Shown here one piece after another: positions 35,894 through 46,915 of a stretch of DNA of 64,000 nt; position 1 is the first letter of the stretch; every line of letters starts with the position of its first letter. The notes under the pieces are model-generated. The model had not been told where the DNA came from. It worked only from the letters and a program-made list of their open reading frames with translations, and did not search any database. The stretch is from Daucus carota subsp. sativus. Taxonomy: Eukaryota > Streptophyta > Magnoliopsida > Apiales > Apiaceae. Location of the stretch: assembly GCF_001625215.2 (NCBI RefSeq), contig NC_030381.2:54175214-54239213 (forward strand), read 5' to 3'. Made by a program: the position numbers and the translations under genes.

Positions 35894-36079
35894 ATGTCTG
35901 TCAAATACTTCAACCTCCTGCTACTAGTTATTTTTGGATCTCTACTTCTCGCGGCTCCTTCCCTTGCTCTCGCTATCCGACTCAAAAGCCCCAAACAGAA
36001 TGCAACCCAGCTTCACCGAAATCCGTCTCACCATCATCAGTATACGAACTTCCCCAGTACCAAACGTCCAGGAAATTAA
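35894..36079 (+). CDS. Small secreted peptide precursor (first ORF)
   Basis: 61 residues, beginning MSVKYFNLLLLVIFGSLLLA, a strong signal peptide that probably ends near ALA (about residue 27). A basic, His- and Pro-containing tail follows (QLHRNPSHHHQY, STKRPGN). There is no transmembrane segment apart from the signal. The TATA box and leader spacing suggest a real transcribed gene. The stop TAA overlaps the ATG of a second open frame by one base (TAATG). I do not recognise the family. The layout is that of a signalling-peptide precursor, but no known peptide motif is certain. Confidence 0.6.
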   Translation: MSVKYFNLLLLVIFGSLLLAAPSLALAIRLKSPKQNATQLHRNPSHHHQYTNFPSTKRPGN

Positions 36080-36222
36080 TGGGCCTCGGAGGTTTATTTA
36101 AAGGCATTTGGAAAGCAACTGCTAAATCTGCTAAGGGTAGAGCTAAGGATGGAGCAAGTGAAGCAGCAGAATATTTACTTTCGCCACCGAGCTCACCACC
36201 ACCATCACCGCTTCGACACTAG
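36079..36222 (+). CDS. Overlapping second ORF: basic helix and proline-rich end
   Basis: 47 residues starting MGLGGLFKGIWKATAKSAKG, then a charged Ala-rich part, then SPPSSPPPSPLRH at the end. It starts one base before the first ORF ends, in another frame. The Pro/Ser-rich end with a terminal RH recalls hydroxyproline-type plant peptide hormones only loosely. The simplest idea is that both ORFs once formed, or still form through an unrecognised event, one secreted precursor of about 108 residues. Independent translation of the second ORF is uncertain. Confidence 0.4.
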   Translation: MGLGGLFKGIWKATAKSAKGRAKDGASEAAEYLLSPPSSPPPSPLRH

Positions 36223-37925
36223 TGAGCATGCACCTACTGGTTCTCCTATAGTCACCAAGTACCGCAGCTTTTCAGTTCCCTGCTAGTTTGGTTTCTTTGT
36301 AATTCTAGCTTATTCATTATTCTGCGTGTAGTAAATCGGTGTTTGCTGTGTTATTGTATGATTTAATATGTAATCTTATTTGTTAAAATAAATTTTTGGT
36401 CTTGATTTGGTGATGAAAGTTTGTATGAAATCGCTGTTTTGGTCGATAGCCCAAACGATAACTCTATGATGATGAAGAGGGTACCAGTAAATCAACGAGG
36501 ATGCATCAGTAACTGTCTTTTATGAGAACATTTATTTATGAGAACAGGCGATTGCAATTTACTGTTTATTCAACTCGATCATTAGGGTAGATGCCGTATG
36601 ATTTTTTATTTTTAGATTAACACCTTTGTTTCAAAAAAAAAGTTTGGATATGTGTGAGCCATTTCTCATGTTTTGCATGTATTTCACAACACAATCAAGA
36701 TTTATTTAAAAATAATATTTTCTCGGATACTCGTAATTCGGTGAAGAAATGAGAGTCTTAGCGCGGTCATAAGTAGTAGTATATGTTAGGGGTGAAAAGA
36801 AAATAGAATTCAAATGGAAACTGAAACCCTAGAATTGCATAAAATCGAGCTATCAAAGTCGAAAAATTTAAAATCGAACAAACCCGGCTGTGCTGGGATA
36901 TTCAATTGTTGGCCCTTTAAAATAATGACAGTAGTTTGTATTTTTATATGCCAACTTGTTCTTTTACAGGATATATATAGCTAGTTTTAAATTATTGTAT
37001 TGTAAATCATTTCTAAATATCATCAGAGCATTTCTGCCTACAAATTATTGCAGTTTGCGCATGTGTAACTATTCTATTTTGATTACTCTAAAAAAATAAA
37101 TCTTTCTTATTCTAAATATTGGATGTCAAGATAATAATGACGGAAAGTTGAGAAGACTATTAGAATAAAATTTAAGAAATCCCAATTTACAACGGAAAAT
37201 ATCCGCCAATAATCTCTTTATTCATTAATGATCGGTTAATGAAGAAATGTTTTCGTCGTTAAACGATGCGATGAATACCTGTAACCCCCAAAACAAAAAT
37301 TGTTATATACGATATCAAATTTGTTATGTTTGTTATATATATTGCCTATTTTAATTTTCATAAAATACAGGAAATGTATTTGATTGGGATTTTATTTCAT
37401 TCATAAAATCGGAAGGTATTTAATTAAGATTATTTTTAAAGATTGTATTCAATCTGGGAGAGTGCATAAATATAACTATCAAAACACAAAATGAATAAAC
37501 TAGAAAAAGAAATTTTCATTCAGATATTTTTTTAAAAAAATAGATAATATTATTCATTCAGATTATTTTATGTATTGTACAGATCTTTAAAATAACCCCC
37601 AATTAAGTCAGAGTTAAGGTTAATTTTTTATTTTACATTTCTATTAATTAATTCAGTATTAGTGATGCTAACCAGGAAAACATGGCCTAGCTTTTCTCCT
37701 AACTATTGTCAAAGATTCATATTCAACCAACAAAAAAACAAGCGAAAAGTTATTATGTTCAGATAATTTTCTTGACAACCCAACAAATTCTTGAGAATTA
37801 AGAACAATACTTGCAGAAAATCAGAATGGGCACATAATACAAGCAAAAAAATGACTGGAGAATATATATATTTTTTAACAATTTGATGAAATTTTGTGGG
37901 AAATTGAAAAGATTGGGAAGAGGAG
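36223..37925. other. Spacer between peptide gene and USP-kinase
   Basis: No gene. It begins with the likely 3' UTR of the peptide gene (AAATAAATTTTTGG near 36388). It holds a block (36538-36623) related to 46613-46710 and a third partial copy of the tandem duplication (about 36893-37060). Confidence 0.55.
36893..37060. repeat. Third, partial copy of the tandem duplication unit
   Basis: GCTGTGCTGGGATATTCAA, TTGGCCCTTTAAAATAATGA, ATGCCAACTTGTTCTTTTACAGGAT and ATTTCTAAATAT match units A and B in the same order. The peptide gene therefore sits between copies of the unit. Confidence 0.75.
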
Positions 37926-40900
37926 ATGTTGGGTCCATCAGACAAGGATGCAGCAAAAAATAAATTGGTAGCAATTGCAATAGACAGAGATAAAGGAAGC
38001 CAGGGTGCAATGAAATGGGCTGTTGAATATATATTGAGCAAAGGCCAGAATATTCTTTTGGTTCATGTCAAAGCTAGATCTTCTAATTCTGCCACATCTG
38101 TTGCCTCCTCAAGTATGTGTTAAATATTTTTTCATGATCTTTGGAGTATCTAAATATGCATGTATGGATTTAGTGTTGAAAATCCGTCGTAAATAGGCCT
38201 GTTTGTTGTCGTGTCCATGATTTATATGTGCATGCATGTATTCAGGTTTAGATGTGTGAAAATATTTGAAGAATGCATGTCTTTTTGTTCATGTCTTAGG
38301 CAAGGAAAATTATTAGGCATCTAATAATACTAATAACAAATTATCAGATTTCGAAGAAATTGACTGGTGAACTTTGCAGAGTTTATTACTGTTTAGTAAT
38401 TTGCAAATATGATGGAGTGGTAGTGATACAGTAGTAGACTAGTAGCACACAACCAGAAGAATAAAATTGTGCATCAGTCCTGAGATTTTGAGAGGTGAGA
38501 GCAAGATGCAGGGACCTTGGCTAAAGATAGCCTGGAAGAGTAATGACACAAGTATTGATCAAATGGTCTTGAAGATGGAGGAAGCATCTTCGAGCAGATT
38601 TCAATTTTTCCAAAAAATCTGCAACAGAAATGATATTATTCAGGAACGAAACACCTGGGGGCGTTTGGTTCATGGTTAATAACTAATATGCCCCGTTAAC
38701 GGGAATTGGAACCTCAAACACCTGTGTTGGTGTTTGGATTAGCCATTTTGTGGTAGAATGGGAACCTCATTCCCACTTGACGGGTAAATCATACATTCCC
38801 CACCTCTTGGCATACTCAATCTCGTACCCCTCATTCTCATTCCCATTTACCATCCAAGCATCCCCTAGTGATTCACTCTTCTACTCATAAATTAGCTTTC
38901 GAGTGAGGGGGTTGGAGAAATAATATGATCCTCAAGTTTTTATTTTTTTGCAATATATATGGCTTCTGTATATGAAAATAAAGTCATGTTCATCCTTTAG
39001 TTTTTTCAAACATGAAATCTATATTGCTTCTGGGTGCAGAGTCGAGCCAGGTGTCTGATTTTGATGATGAAACTGGATCCGCATCAGGAGATGCTGATTG
39101 CAAAGATGTGTTCAGACCTTTCCGAGCTTTTTGTACACGTAAAGATGTACGTAAGAGGGCTTAGACCTAACCAACACCAGTATTGATTACAGTATTGAGC
39201 TGATTCGTTTGATTAACACTAGTAAAAGAATTTTAAAATTTACAAATTTCATAAACTCGGAGTGATCATTCTTCATATTTGTCTTTTGACAACTAATGAA
39301 TACTCATGTCATCAGATTAACTGTCATGATGTTCTCCTAGAAGACAATGATGTATCCAGAGGAATAGTCCAGTATGTCACGGAAACAGCAATAGAAATTT
39401 TGGTGATTGGTGCTGGCTCGAAAGGAGGGTTTTTCAGGTATGCATAAGTGAAATCATAAATGTCTTGAACTTTCAATTGAAGACGGTGGTTTCTCATTTA
39501 TCCGATGCATACTTTGATTTCTTGATTCATGCCTAATGCAACTCTGTACACTATCCTTTCTCCGTGAGCAGAACAATGGATTTACATGTTAAAACCAGTA
39601 CTCAGTTTCTAATTTTTCTGATATTTCTGGACTGTAGATTTAATAAGAAAGATATTCCTGGAAGTGTGTCAAAAGGTATACCTGATTTTTGTACTATATA
39701 CGTCATCTCTAAGGGAAAGATCTCCAGCACGCGAGCTGCTTCAAGGCCTGTCCCGTTTATTTCACCCATCCGTAGCCAAATACTGCACCAGCCTAGCACC
39801 AGAACTGAATCGGAGATATCAATACCCATCCCCAACAGTGCAAAAGGTAAATAGTCCATCACTTCAATATCCTTTTACTGTTACATAATGAATTTGCCTG
39901 ATGCCTCTCGTCGTTGCTGAGCAGTTCCAAGGCCACCACCGGAGCAAACTTCTCATAGCCTTCCAAGTGATGTGGGTTCCAGGCAAGTCAGATGAATTAA
40001 CTTTCCAAGATCTTAGAAGGGATGTTTGCATTTCTGATGTAGTTTAGTTGGTTACTTTGCAATTCTTTTAAGGCTGCGAAATATTATCTTCCAGTAAAAC
40101 ACGGAACTCAGTATGGTGAATGTTATCTATTTTACTTTCTAATAGCTGAACTGACTAAGTTTGTTTTTCACAGATCACCATTCGCGAGGAGAGGCAGAAA
40201 TTCAATTGATCTTGATCTATCCTTCAACAGTTCTGGTAGACCGAGCACTGATCGCCTGTATCCCTCATTCGACAGTTTTGAGACGAGTTCAACCCCAAGG
40301 CTTTCAAACTTTTCAAACTTTTCAGACTTAGACAACCCTGCATTTGAACCATTTCAAAACGAAAGAAGATCAATGGACGATAGAAGATCAATGGATACTT
40401 TCACAACTGAACTCTCATATGCCTCGGGTGACAGTGATATTCTGGGCTCATCACCAACGGTAAGAATCAATCATAAATTTGTATGCAGGAACTAGCAGCT
40501 GTGACATTTCCCTTGAAAGTCCTTCAGCTATTACCTGTAACCAAATAATTAGAACTTAAGTGCCAGTCTGCCATCGCATGAACGTTGATGTTGTTTAACC
40601 TTAATAGTTAAATATGAATACTGATATCGGTCTTGGTCTTCGTATTATACAATTCAAGGATGATTTAGAATCAGAGATGAAAAGACTTAAGCTGGAGCTC
40701 AAGCAAACAATGGATATGTACAGTACAGCTTGTAAAGAAGCACTCACAGCTAAACAGAAGGTATGTAAAGTCGATTCAGCCTTGCACGACAACAACTAGA
40801 CAGCATGCTCTGACATTGTTTATAGGCAATGGAGCTCCAGCGCTGGAAAATGGAAGAAACGCAGAGACTAGAAGAGGCCCGGATCGCTGAGGAACATGCA

Positions 40901-42291
40901 ATGGCACTTGCAGAAAGAGAGAAGGCCAGGTCCAAGGCAGCTATAGAGCACGCTGAAGCTGCTCAGAGGCTTGCAGAGATTGAAGCAAAAAAGAGGGTTA
41001 CTGCAGAAATGAAATCGTTGAAAGAGTCTGGAGAGAAGGACGAGACAATGACTTCAGTGGCAAAGACGGATTTAAGGTACAGAAAGTACACGATTGAGGA
41101 GATAGAAGAAGCAACTGAATTCTTTGCCAAGTCTCGTAAGATTGGTGAAGGAGGTTACGGGCCAGTATACAAATGTTATCTGGACCACACACCTGCTGCT
41201 GTTAAGGTTTTACGCCCAGATGCAGCTCAAGGGAGATCACAGTTTCACCAAGAGGTACGCACAATTACAAACACATGAATAGAAATTTAGAGTTTTCATG
41301 TATTCGAAATGATCATTGGTTCATTTTTAGCTGTATGTTTTTCCAAAAAATGAAATGTCCATGACCGCTCTTAGGTTGAAATACTAAGCTGCATGCGGCA
41401 TCCTAACATGGTTTTACTCCTTGGAGCTTGCCCTGAGTACGGGTGCTTAGTATATGAGTACATGTCAAACGGAAGTTTAGAAGACCGTCTTCTTCAGAAA
41501 GGAAACACGAAACCACTATCTTGGCAGCATAGGTTTCGGATTGCAGCTGAGATTGGAACAGGGCTCCTTTTCCTTCACCAAACAAAACCAGAACCACTAG
41601 TTCATCGCGACCTAAAACCTGGAAATATCTTGCTTGACCGCAACTTTGTTGGCAAAATTAGTGATGTTGGATTGGCCAGGCTTGTCCCTCCAACAGTGGC
41701 AGATTCTGTTACTCAGTATCGTATGACATCTACAGCAGGAACTTTTTGCTATATAGATCCAGAGTATCAGCAAACAGGCATGCTCGGTGTAAAGTCTGAC
41801 GTATACTCCTTAGGAATCATGTATTTACAGATCATAACTGCCAAACCACCTATGGGATTAACACATATTGTTGAAAAGGCTATTGAAAATGGAACTTTTC
41901 ATGAGATTCTGGATCAATCTGTTCCTGATTGGCCGGTTGAAGAGGCATTAAGCTTTGCCAAGATCTCTCTTCAGTGTGCTGAGCTACGGAGAAAAGATAG
42001 ACCAGATCTTGGCACAGTTGTCTTGCCAGAGCTTGAGCGTTTGAGGGACCTTGCTGAAGACAACATGACAGATGCAATGTTGTACGGGACAGGTCTCTCC
42101 CCCAACCAAAGTCAGGCCTCCATGTCTCAAGTAAGTGACATTGCACATACTAATACTATGCCAGAAATTTTAACTGTGAGATTTTAACTTCTATCGATGC
42201 CTGACAGCTTTTTAACCAAACCATGCAGATGAGTTATCCGCAATCTGGCTATACCAGTGACAGTATTACAAGCACAGGTCCTGATAGTTGA
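37926..42291 (+). CDS. USP-domain receptor-like cytoplasmic kinase (RLCK IX, no U-box)
   Basis: Exons are 37926-38112, 39040-39146, 39316-39437, 39638-39846, 39925-39982, 40174-40459, 40608-40760, 40826-41254, 41375-42130 and 42229-42291. All are in phase, giving 789 residues. The N-terminal universal-stress-protein domain is LVAIAIDRDKGSQGAMKWAV to VLVIGAGSKGGFFR and IPDFCTIYVISKGKI. A Ser-rich linker and a coiled coil (ELQRWKMEETQRLEEARIAE, AAQRLAEIEAKKR) follow. The kinase has IGEGGYGPVYK, AAVKVL, HRDLKPGNILLD, DVG in place of DFG, and IDPEYQ. The protein ends soon after the kinase without a U-box, as in the U-box-less branch (from memory At4g31230, At2g24370). Intron 5 has a GC donor (AG then GCAAGT). 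Likely a cytoplasmic or membrane-associated signalling kinase. Confidence 0.93.
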
Positions 42292-42893
42292 AGCAAGGAA
42301 GAAATCAAACCTCCGTGTGTAGGTTTCATCAGATAACAGATTATAATCCGCTTTAGAAGATAGACATTTCAGATATTCCACAAGGCACAGCTCACTTCGT
42401 CGTTTCCAAATCTCAACTGCTGCCATTGTAACATCTCTGTACAGTTGGATCAGAAGAGGTAATACTTATTTCTTAGTAAACTTTCTGTAACGATTATATC
42501 AGTCTGTTAATGGGTATACAGTTTACTCCCCAGAAACAACAGATTATATCGGTCTGTAGGTATACAGTTTTCTCCCCAGAAACAGATCGAAGTTGTAAAA
42601 CGATACATGTAAAATGATAGCTCCCGCCACAATTTTGTAATTTTGAATTGGGTTATATCCAAAAAAGTCCAACTAAAATTGAACTAGAGCTTTAAAATTA
42701 ACAGGTTTTATATCAACATTAATAGCTTCTGTATCAAGACTGAAGTTGCATGCAGCCAAAAAAGAAATTCCAGGCTCTAGTTCAATTCACATTTTCTCAA
42801 ACTACTCCTTCACCTATGAGCTGAATTTTATAGACAACAAGGAAAAAATTTCAACAACTAGCAAGGATAACTACTACAGTACCTATACCATAT
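42292..42893. other. Convergent spacer between USP-kinase and trihelix gene
   Basis: 3' UTRs of the two genes. Contains a short duplicated phrase (ATATCAGTCTGTTA and ATATCGGTCTGTAG, each followed by GTATACAGTTT and CTCCCCAGAAACA) at about 42497-42590. No gene. Confidence 0.5.
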
Positions 42894-45362
42894 TTAACTA
42901 CTATTCAGAATCTGGCGAAGTTGGTCAATGGTGTGTGTATAATTTTCTAAACATGTGATAAGCTCATCGCCTTGACGTCTAACATCAACAGCTTGGGTAG
43001 TCTTTGCACTTCCTATATCAGCCAACACGCAGTTTACTTCTTCCACGAGTTTTGCCTCAAGTACGACATTGATCTGTTCTGCAGAATTCAGCAGCTCTAT
43101 GGTTACCTTTTCCACCTCTTCTTGATTATTTTCTCTCTTCATACTTTTTACATCTACACTCTCTTTCGGACATTCTACTTCTACCTTTACTTCTGATCTG
43201 CATGACTTATTCGGTTTTCTTACATTTTTGCTGCTTTTCCGACGTGCACCCCAGCCTTCCAGAAAGTGTTTCTTTGGCATACTCTTGAGCTTATACTTCT
43301 TGGCATGTGGCAATACTGAAATATAAAGGGTCCCATAGTAAGTATCACAACTCTTGAGTAAAAATCTAACAGGTAGTAATGAAGTTTTAAACACGAAAGC
43401 AGATAATTTATGTCATATAGATTAGTCCCATGTCACCAGAAGATAAAAGCTAGTTAATCTGTTAGGATGCGTCTTCCAGTGTAATTTTTTCTTGGCAGCA
43501 TAAAAATGGTCATTTTTGCAGTGTTTATAAGCCTTTGCCAAGGGGAAGTTTTAAACCAAAGGTGTATGGATGACAGTTCCAATTTCTTATTATCTTAGGT
43601 CTCTCTAAAATCTCGCATCAACGAGCGAAAAATAGGAACCTTGACAGCTCACAGCAGTTCACTGCCATGCCAATCTAATTACATTAAAATGGCACAATAA
43701 CCAAATAGCTCAAACAACTAAACAAAATAAAGATACAGATATAGAATCAATTTAACACTTATAACTTTGGTTTACTGGGATTAATTCACCGAACATAAAG
43801 AAGGATTTGCAAGGAAAGCTTTTCCTGAATGTTCCTTGATGTGCATTTGTGAAGCTTAACACGAATGGCATCATCCACACACAAGAAGGAACAAGTAGAG
43901 GGGGAGACAGAGTACAAAATTTAAAGTGGCCTACAAGGTAACTTAAGTTTTAACATCTTCTTAGCACCATTCCCGTCTTTTAGTTAGAGCCTATTGAATT
44001 AACTGTTTAGCTTTTCAATAACAAGAAACTGGTTGGCTAGACAAACGAATTATTTTCGTACCTGACAAGTTCAAAACCAGCTTTGCAATTAAAGTTAGTA
44101 AAAACCAACACACTGTTAGCATGAGTGCAGTCGCATGGTGTACATGTTGAATGTAAGATTATATTAACAAAATGGTGACATCTGTGGCCAATATAGATTG
44201 ATATACCACATCTAGACAGAGCAGCAGAGGGGAACACGCCAAGATTGAGTTGGACAGATACAGTGGCGGGCTATATACATGCGCACAACAGAACTCATGA
44301 ATATGATGGCATGGTCCTAGATAGGGGGAAGAATGTGGGCACAACAACAGGTCTAATGGACGTGTCGTGGTCCTCCTGATTGGGAGCTACAAAGAAACTT
44401 ACAAATTACTAAAAATATCGCATGTCCAGCACCAACTAATTTAGGATAATTCATATTCACTTAATCAATTAGTAAAAAGAAGCCAAAAAGAGCGATATCC
44501 TATTATCTTTTTTCATATCTTCTGAAAGACACTTGTGCCACTTCCCAGCACCTTCCAAAAACACGTATTTCATAATCCAGTTGCACAATTAGTCATATGA
44601 TCACGATAGCCTCTTTTTATTAGCTTCTTCAACCAAAGAACTCCACAAACAAAATCTCCCTCACATTCATTCTCGAAAACAAATATAAAAACAAATCCAT
44701 CATCTACTGCATATACAAAAGCAATAATACATAAATCACGAAAATTAAAAAAAACTTTAAGAAAACAAACATACAATACAATTCATTTCAATACATATCC
44801 AATGTATCAAAATGAATTGTATTGACTGCTCCACAAAATTCATTTCGATACCTATCCAATGTATTAAATCAAATTGTATTTAACACTCCACTCGATTCTC
44901 TAAACACAACCGTAACAGTTTTGGCGCGAGAACACGTGAAACCAATAAACACATTCCAAAAAAACCTACACAATGTATTAACATACCAGAGTGAGCGTTA
45001 GCAACAACATCAACCAACAATTCATCACCCGGGTCAAGATCCGGGTCGGACCCCAACTCGCCACGCCCATCTCTAACCCTAACAAACTCCTCAATAGCTC
45101 CATACACCTCAGCATCGAAGTTTCTGAGCTCATTATAATCATCAAACAAGGTGTTCCACTTCTTCTTACACTGATTCAAGCTTCTATTGAGCCCTAGCGC
45201 GTGGCAATTCTCGACGATGATTTGCCATTTTTGGAAAGACGAGAAGGTGTTCAGACAGTCGCGCTCGACGGCGGTGATCTCGTTGACGAGGATGAGGTGT
45301 TCCTGGTGGGTCCAGTCGGGGGCGGCCTGGGAGCGTGTCCGGAGAGTGGTGGAGTTTGACAT
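42894..45362 (-). CDS. Trihelix (GT/MYB-like) transcription factor
   Basis: Two exons, 45362-44987 and 43315-42894, join in phase for 265 residues. The N-terminal trihelix domain shows the three spaced tryptophans (DWTHQEHLILVNEI, FQKWQIIVENC, QCKKKWNTLFDDYNEL) that form a DNA-binding helix bundle. Exon 2 encodes a basic stretch likely to be nuclear targeting (KKYKLKSMPKKHF, ARRKSSKNVRKPNK) and a C-terminal acidic or coiled region (EEVEKVTIELL to TIDQLRQIL). From memory it resembles At4g31270, an ASR3-type small trihelix protein, which fits the neighbouring genes. The start is the only in-frame ATG; the frame stays open upstream but has no other ATG. The 1.67 kb intron holds no recognised gene. 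Confidence 0.85.
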
Positions 45363-46033
45363 TGGGGAGGTTGTAAGTATAGGTTGGGAGTTGTAAGTAT
45401 AGTTTGTGTTTTGTAGTGAAGGTGGATAAAATGGTTTGTTTGGTTTTGGGTTTCGTGGCCTAAAGGGATGAGTTGGTGAATCTGTGTGGGCCAAGGGCCC
45501 GTAAATTTGTTCAGTATTTCGGATCCGTAAATGTTTGGATAAATTTGATCCATTTATGCGGTAAATAATGGAGTCATGCGCGTTAAAAGTTTTGAATTTC
45601 TTCTATTTTTTTGAATTTCGAACTCGGAAGTACGTTTCGAATGTGCATAATAAAATTGGATAACGAATTGAATCTACAGTAATACATATTTAAGAGTTCG
45701 ATTAAACTCTACAAATAGATCAAGATATATAGACGAGTGATTTTTAAAATTGTTTAGGAGATTTCAGATACCTAATTAATATAGTACTTGCTTCATCTCA
45801 TAATTAATATAGTACTTGCTTCATCTCATTTTACATTTCTTTCTTTAAAAAAATAATTATCTTCAAATAATTGTCTTTCTTTTTTTAAAAAAAAGTTTTA
45901 GATATTTATTTTTTGAATAATATTTAAATATAATTTTTAATATTTAACTGATACACGTATACATATGTAACTCGATTTAATTTATCGTACTTATTAAAAA
46001 ATAGAGAAAAAAAGTTTAAAGTACTAATATCTA
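45363..46033. other. Trihelix promoter and spacer
   Basis: No gene. A 28-bp tandem duplication (AATTAATATAGTACTTGCTT then CATCTCAT, twice) lies at about 45773-45830. Confidence 0.55.
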
Positions 46034-46346
46034 CTCCCTCTGTCCCAATCAATTCTATACAGTTTCCTTTTTGGGATGTCCCATCATTTCTATACATTCC
46101 CAAAATAGCAACTTTTTATAATATAAAACACTACTCCACCCACTCCAATCTCCCACTATCTCCATTCTATAATAATAAAAACACTATTACACCCACTACT
46201 TTCTTCCACTACCTCAAATCTATTATTAAAAAATATGTGGGTCCCACCACTTTACCCATTTTCCATCTAACTTTACTCATTTCTTACACTTTTTCTTGGT
46301 CTCCGTGTCCAATCCCAATGTATATAATTCATTGGGACGGAGGGAG
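46034..46346. mobile_element. Stowaway-like MITE (CTCCCTC ends)
   Basis: 313 bp from CTCCCTCTGTCCCAATC to ATTGGGACGGAGGGAG, flanked by TA. Confidence 0.9.
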
Positions 46347-46725
46347 TACTAATTAAAATATAAGCATTAAACTATTTTCATCTCATCTAAAAAATCTTAA
46401 AATTATCTACCTACTTGAAGCGGTCATATTGGCTAGAGTTTTTCTCCTAAGCTACGGTGTTAATTTGGCATGAGATTGTGGTTCTGGTCGTTAATCAAAC
46501 AATAGTTCATCGGGGGTATGATAAAAAGGACAGTAGTAATCTAACGAAAATTCATAAAACAGATACATGTATTTGTATATATATTATTTTCAAAATATTG
46601 TTTAATTATCTTTTCATGGAAACGGATGATTGCACTTTAGTGCTGGTTCAATTCGATAGTTGTTGTAGATGGTTTATGATTTTTTATTATCATGTTAACA
46701 CAATCTTTTTTTATAAACAAAAGCA

Positions 46726-46915
46726 CTAATTCTAATGTGTGCCCAAGGGCACACAATAAGCACCAACTTTCATGAAAATAGCTTGTTTTGATTGGTGGAA
46801 TTGATTTGAATGCAGGGGGTCATTTACATTTATTATTCATCCACCAATCAAAAGGTAGAATTCTCATGGGAGTTAGTGACTATTGTGTGCCCTTAGGCAC
46901 ATCATAGAAAATTCG
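46726..46915. mobile_element. Palindrome-tipped MITE, copy d
   Basis: About 190 bp. The left tip is GTGTGCCCAAGGGCACAC and the right tip GTGTGCCCTTAGGCACAT, ending AGAAAATTCG. The interior includes TTTGATTGGTGGAATTGATT and CCACCAATCAAAA, giving an additional inner inverted pair. Confidence 0.75.

Noticed and set aside
42746-42958. 70-codon plus-strand frame in the convergent spacer
   Set aside because: Overlaps the 3' end of the trihelix gene on the other strand; no features.
44880-44986. Extension of the trihelix exon 1 frame
   Set aside because: It lies past the good donor at 44986, and the joined exon 2 continues the protein in phase.
45251-45553. 100-codon minus-strand frame beside the trihelix exon
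   Set aside because: Alternative frame of the trihelix exon; the trihelix frame has the three conserved tryptophans.
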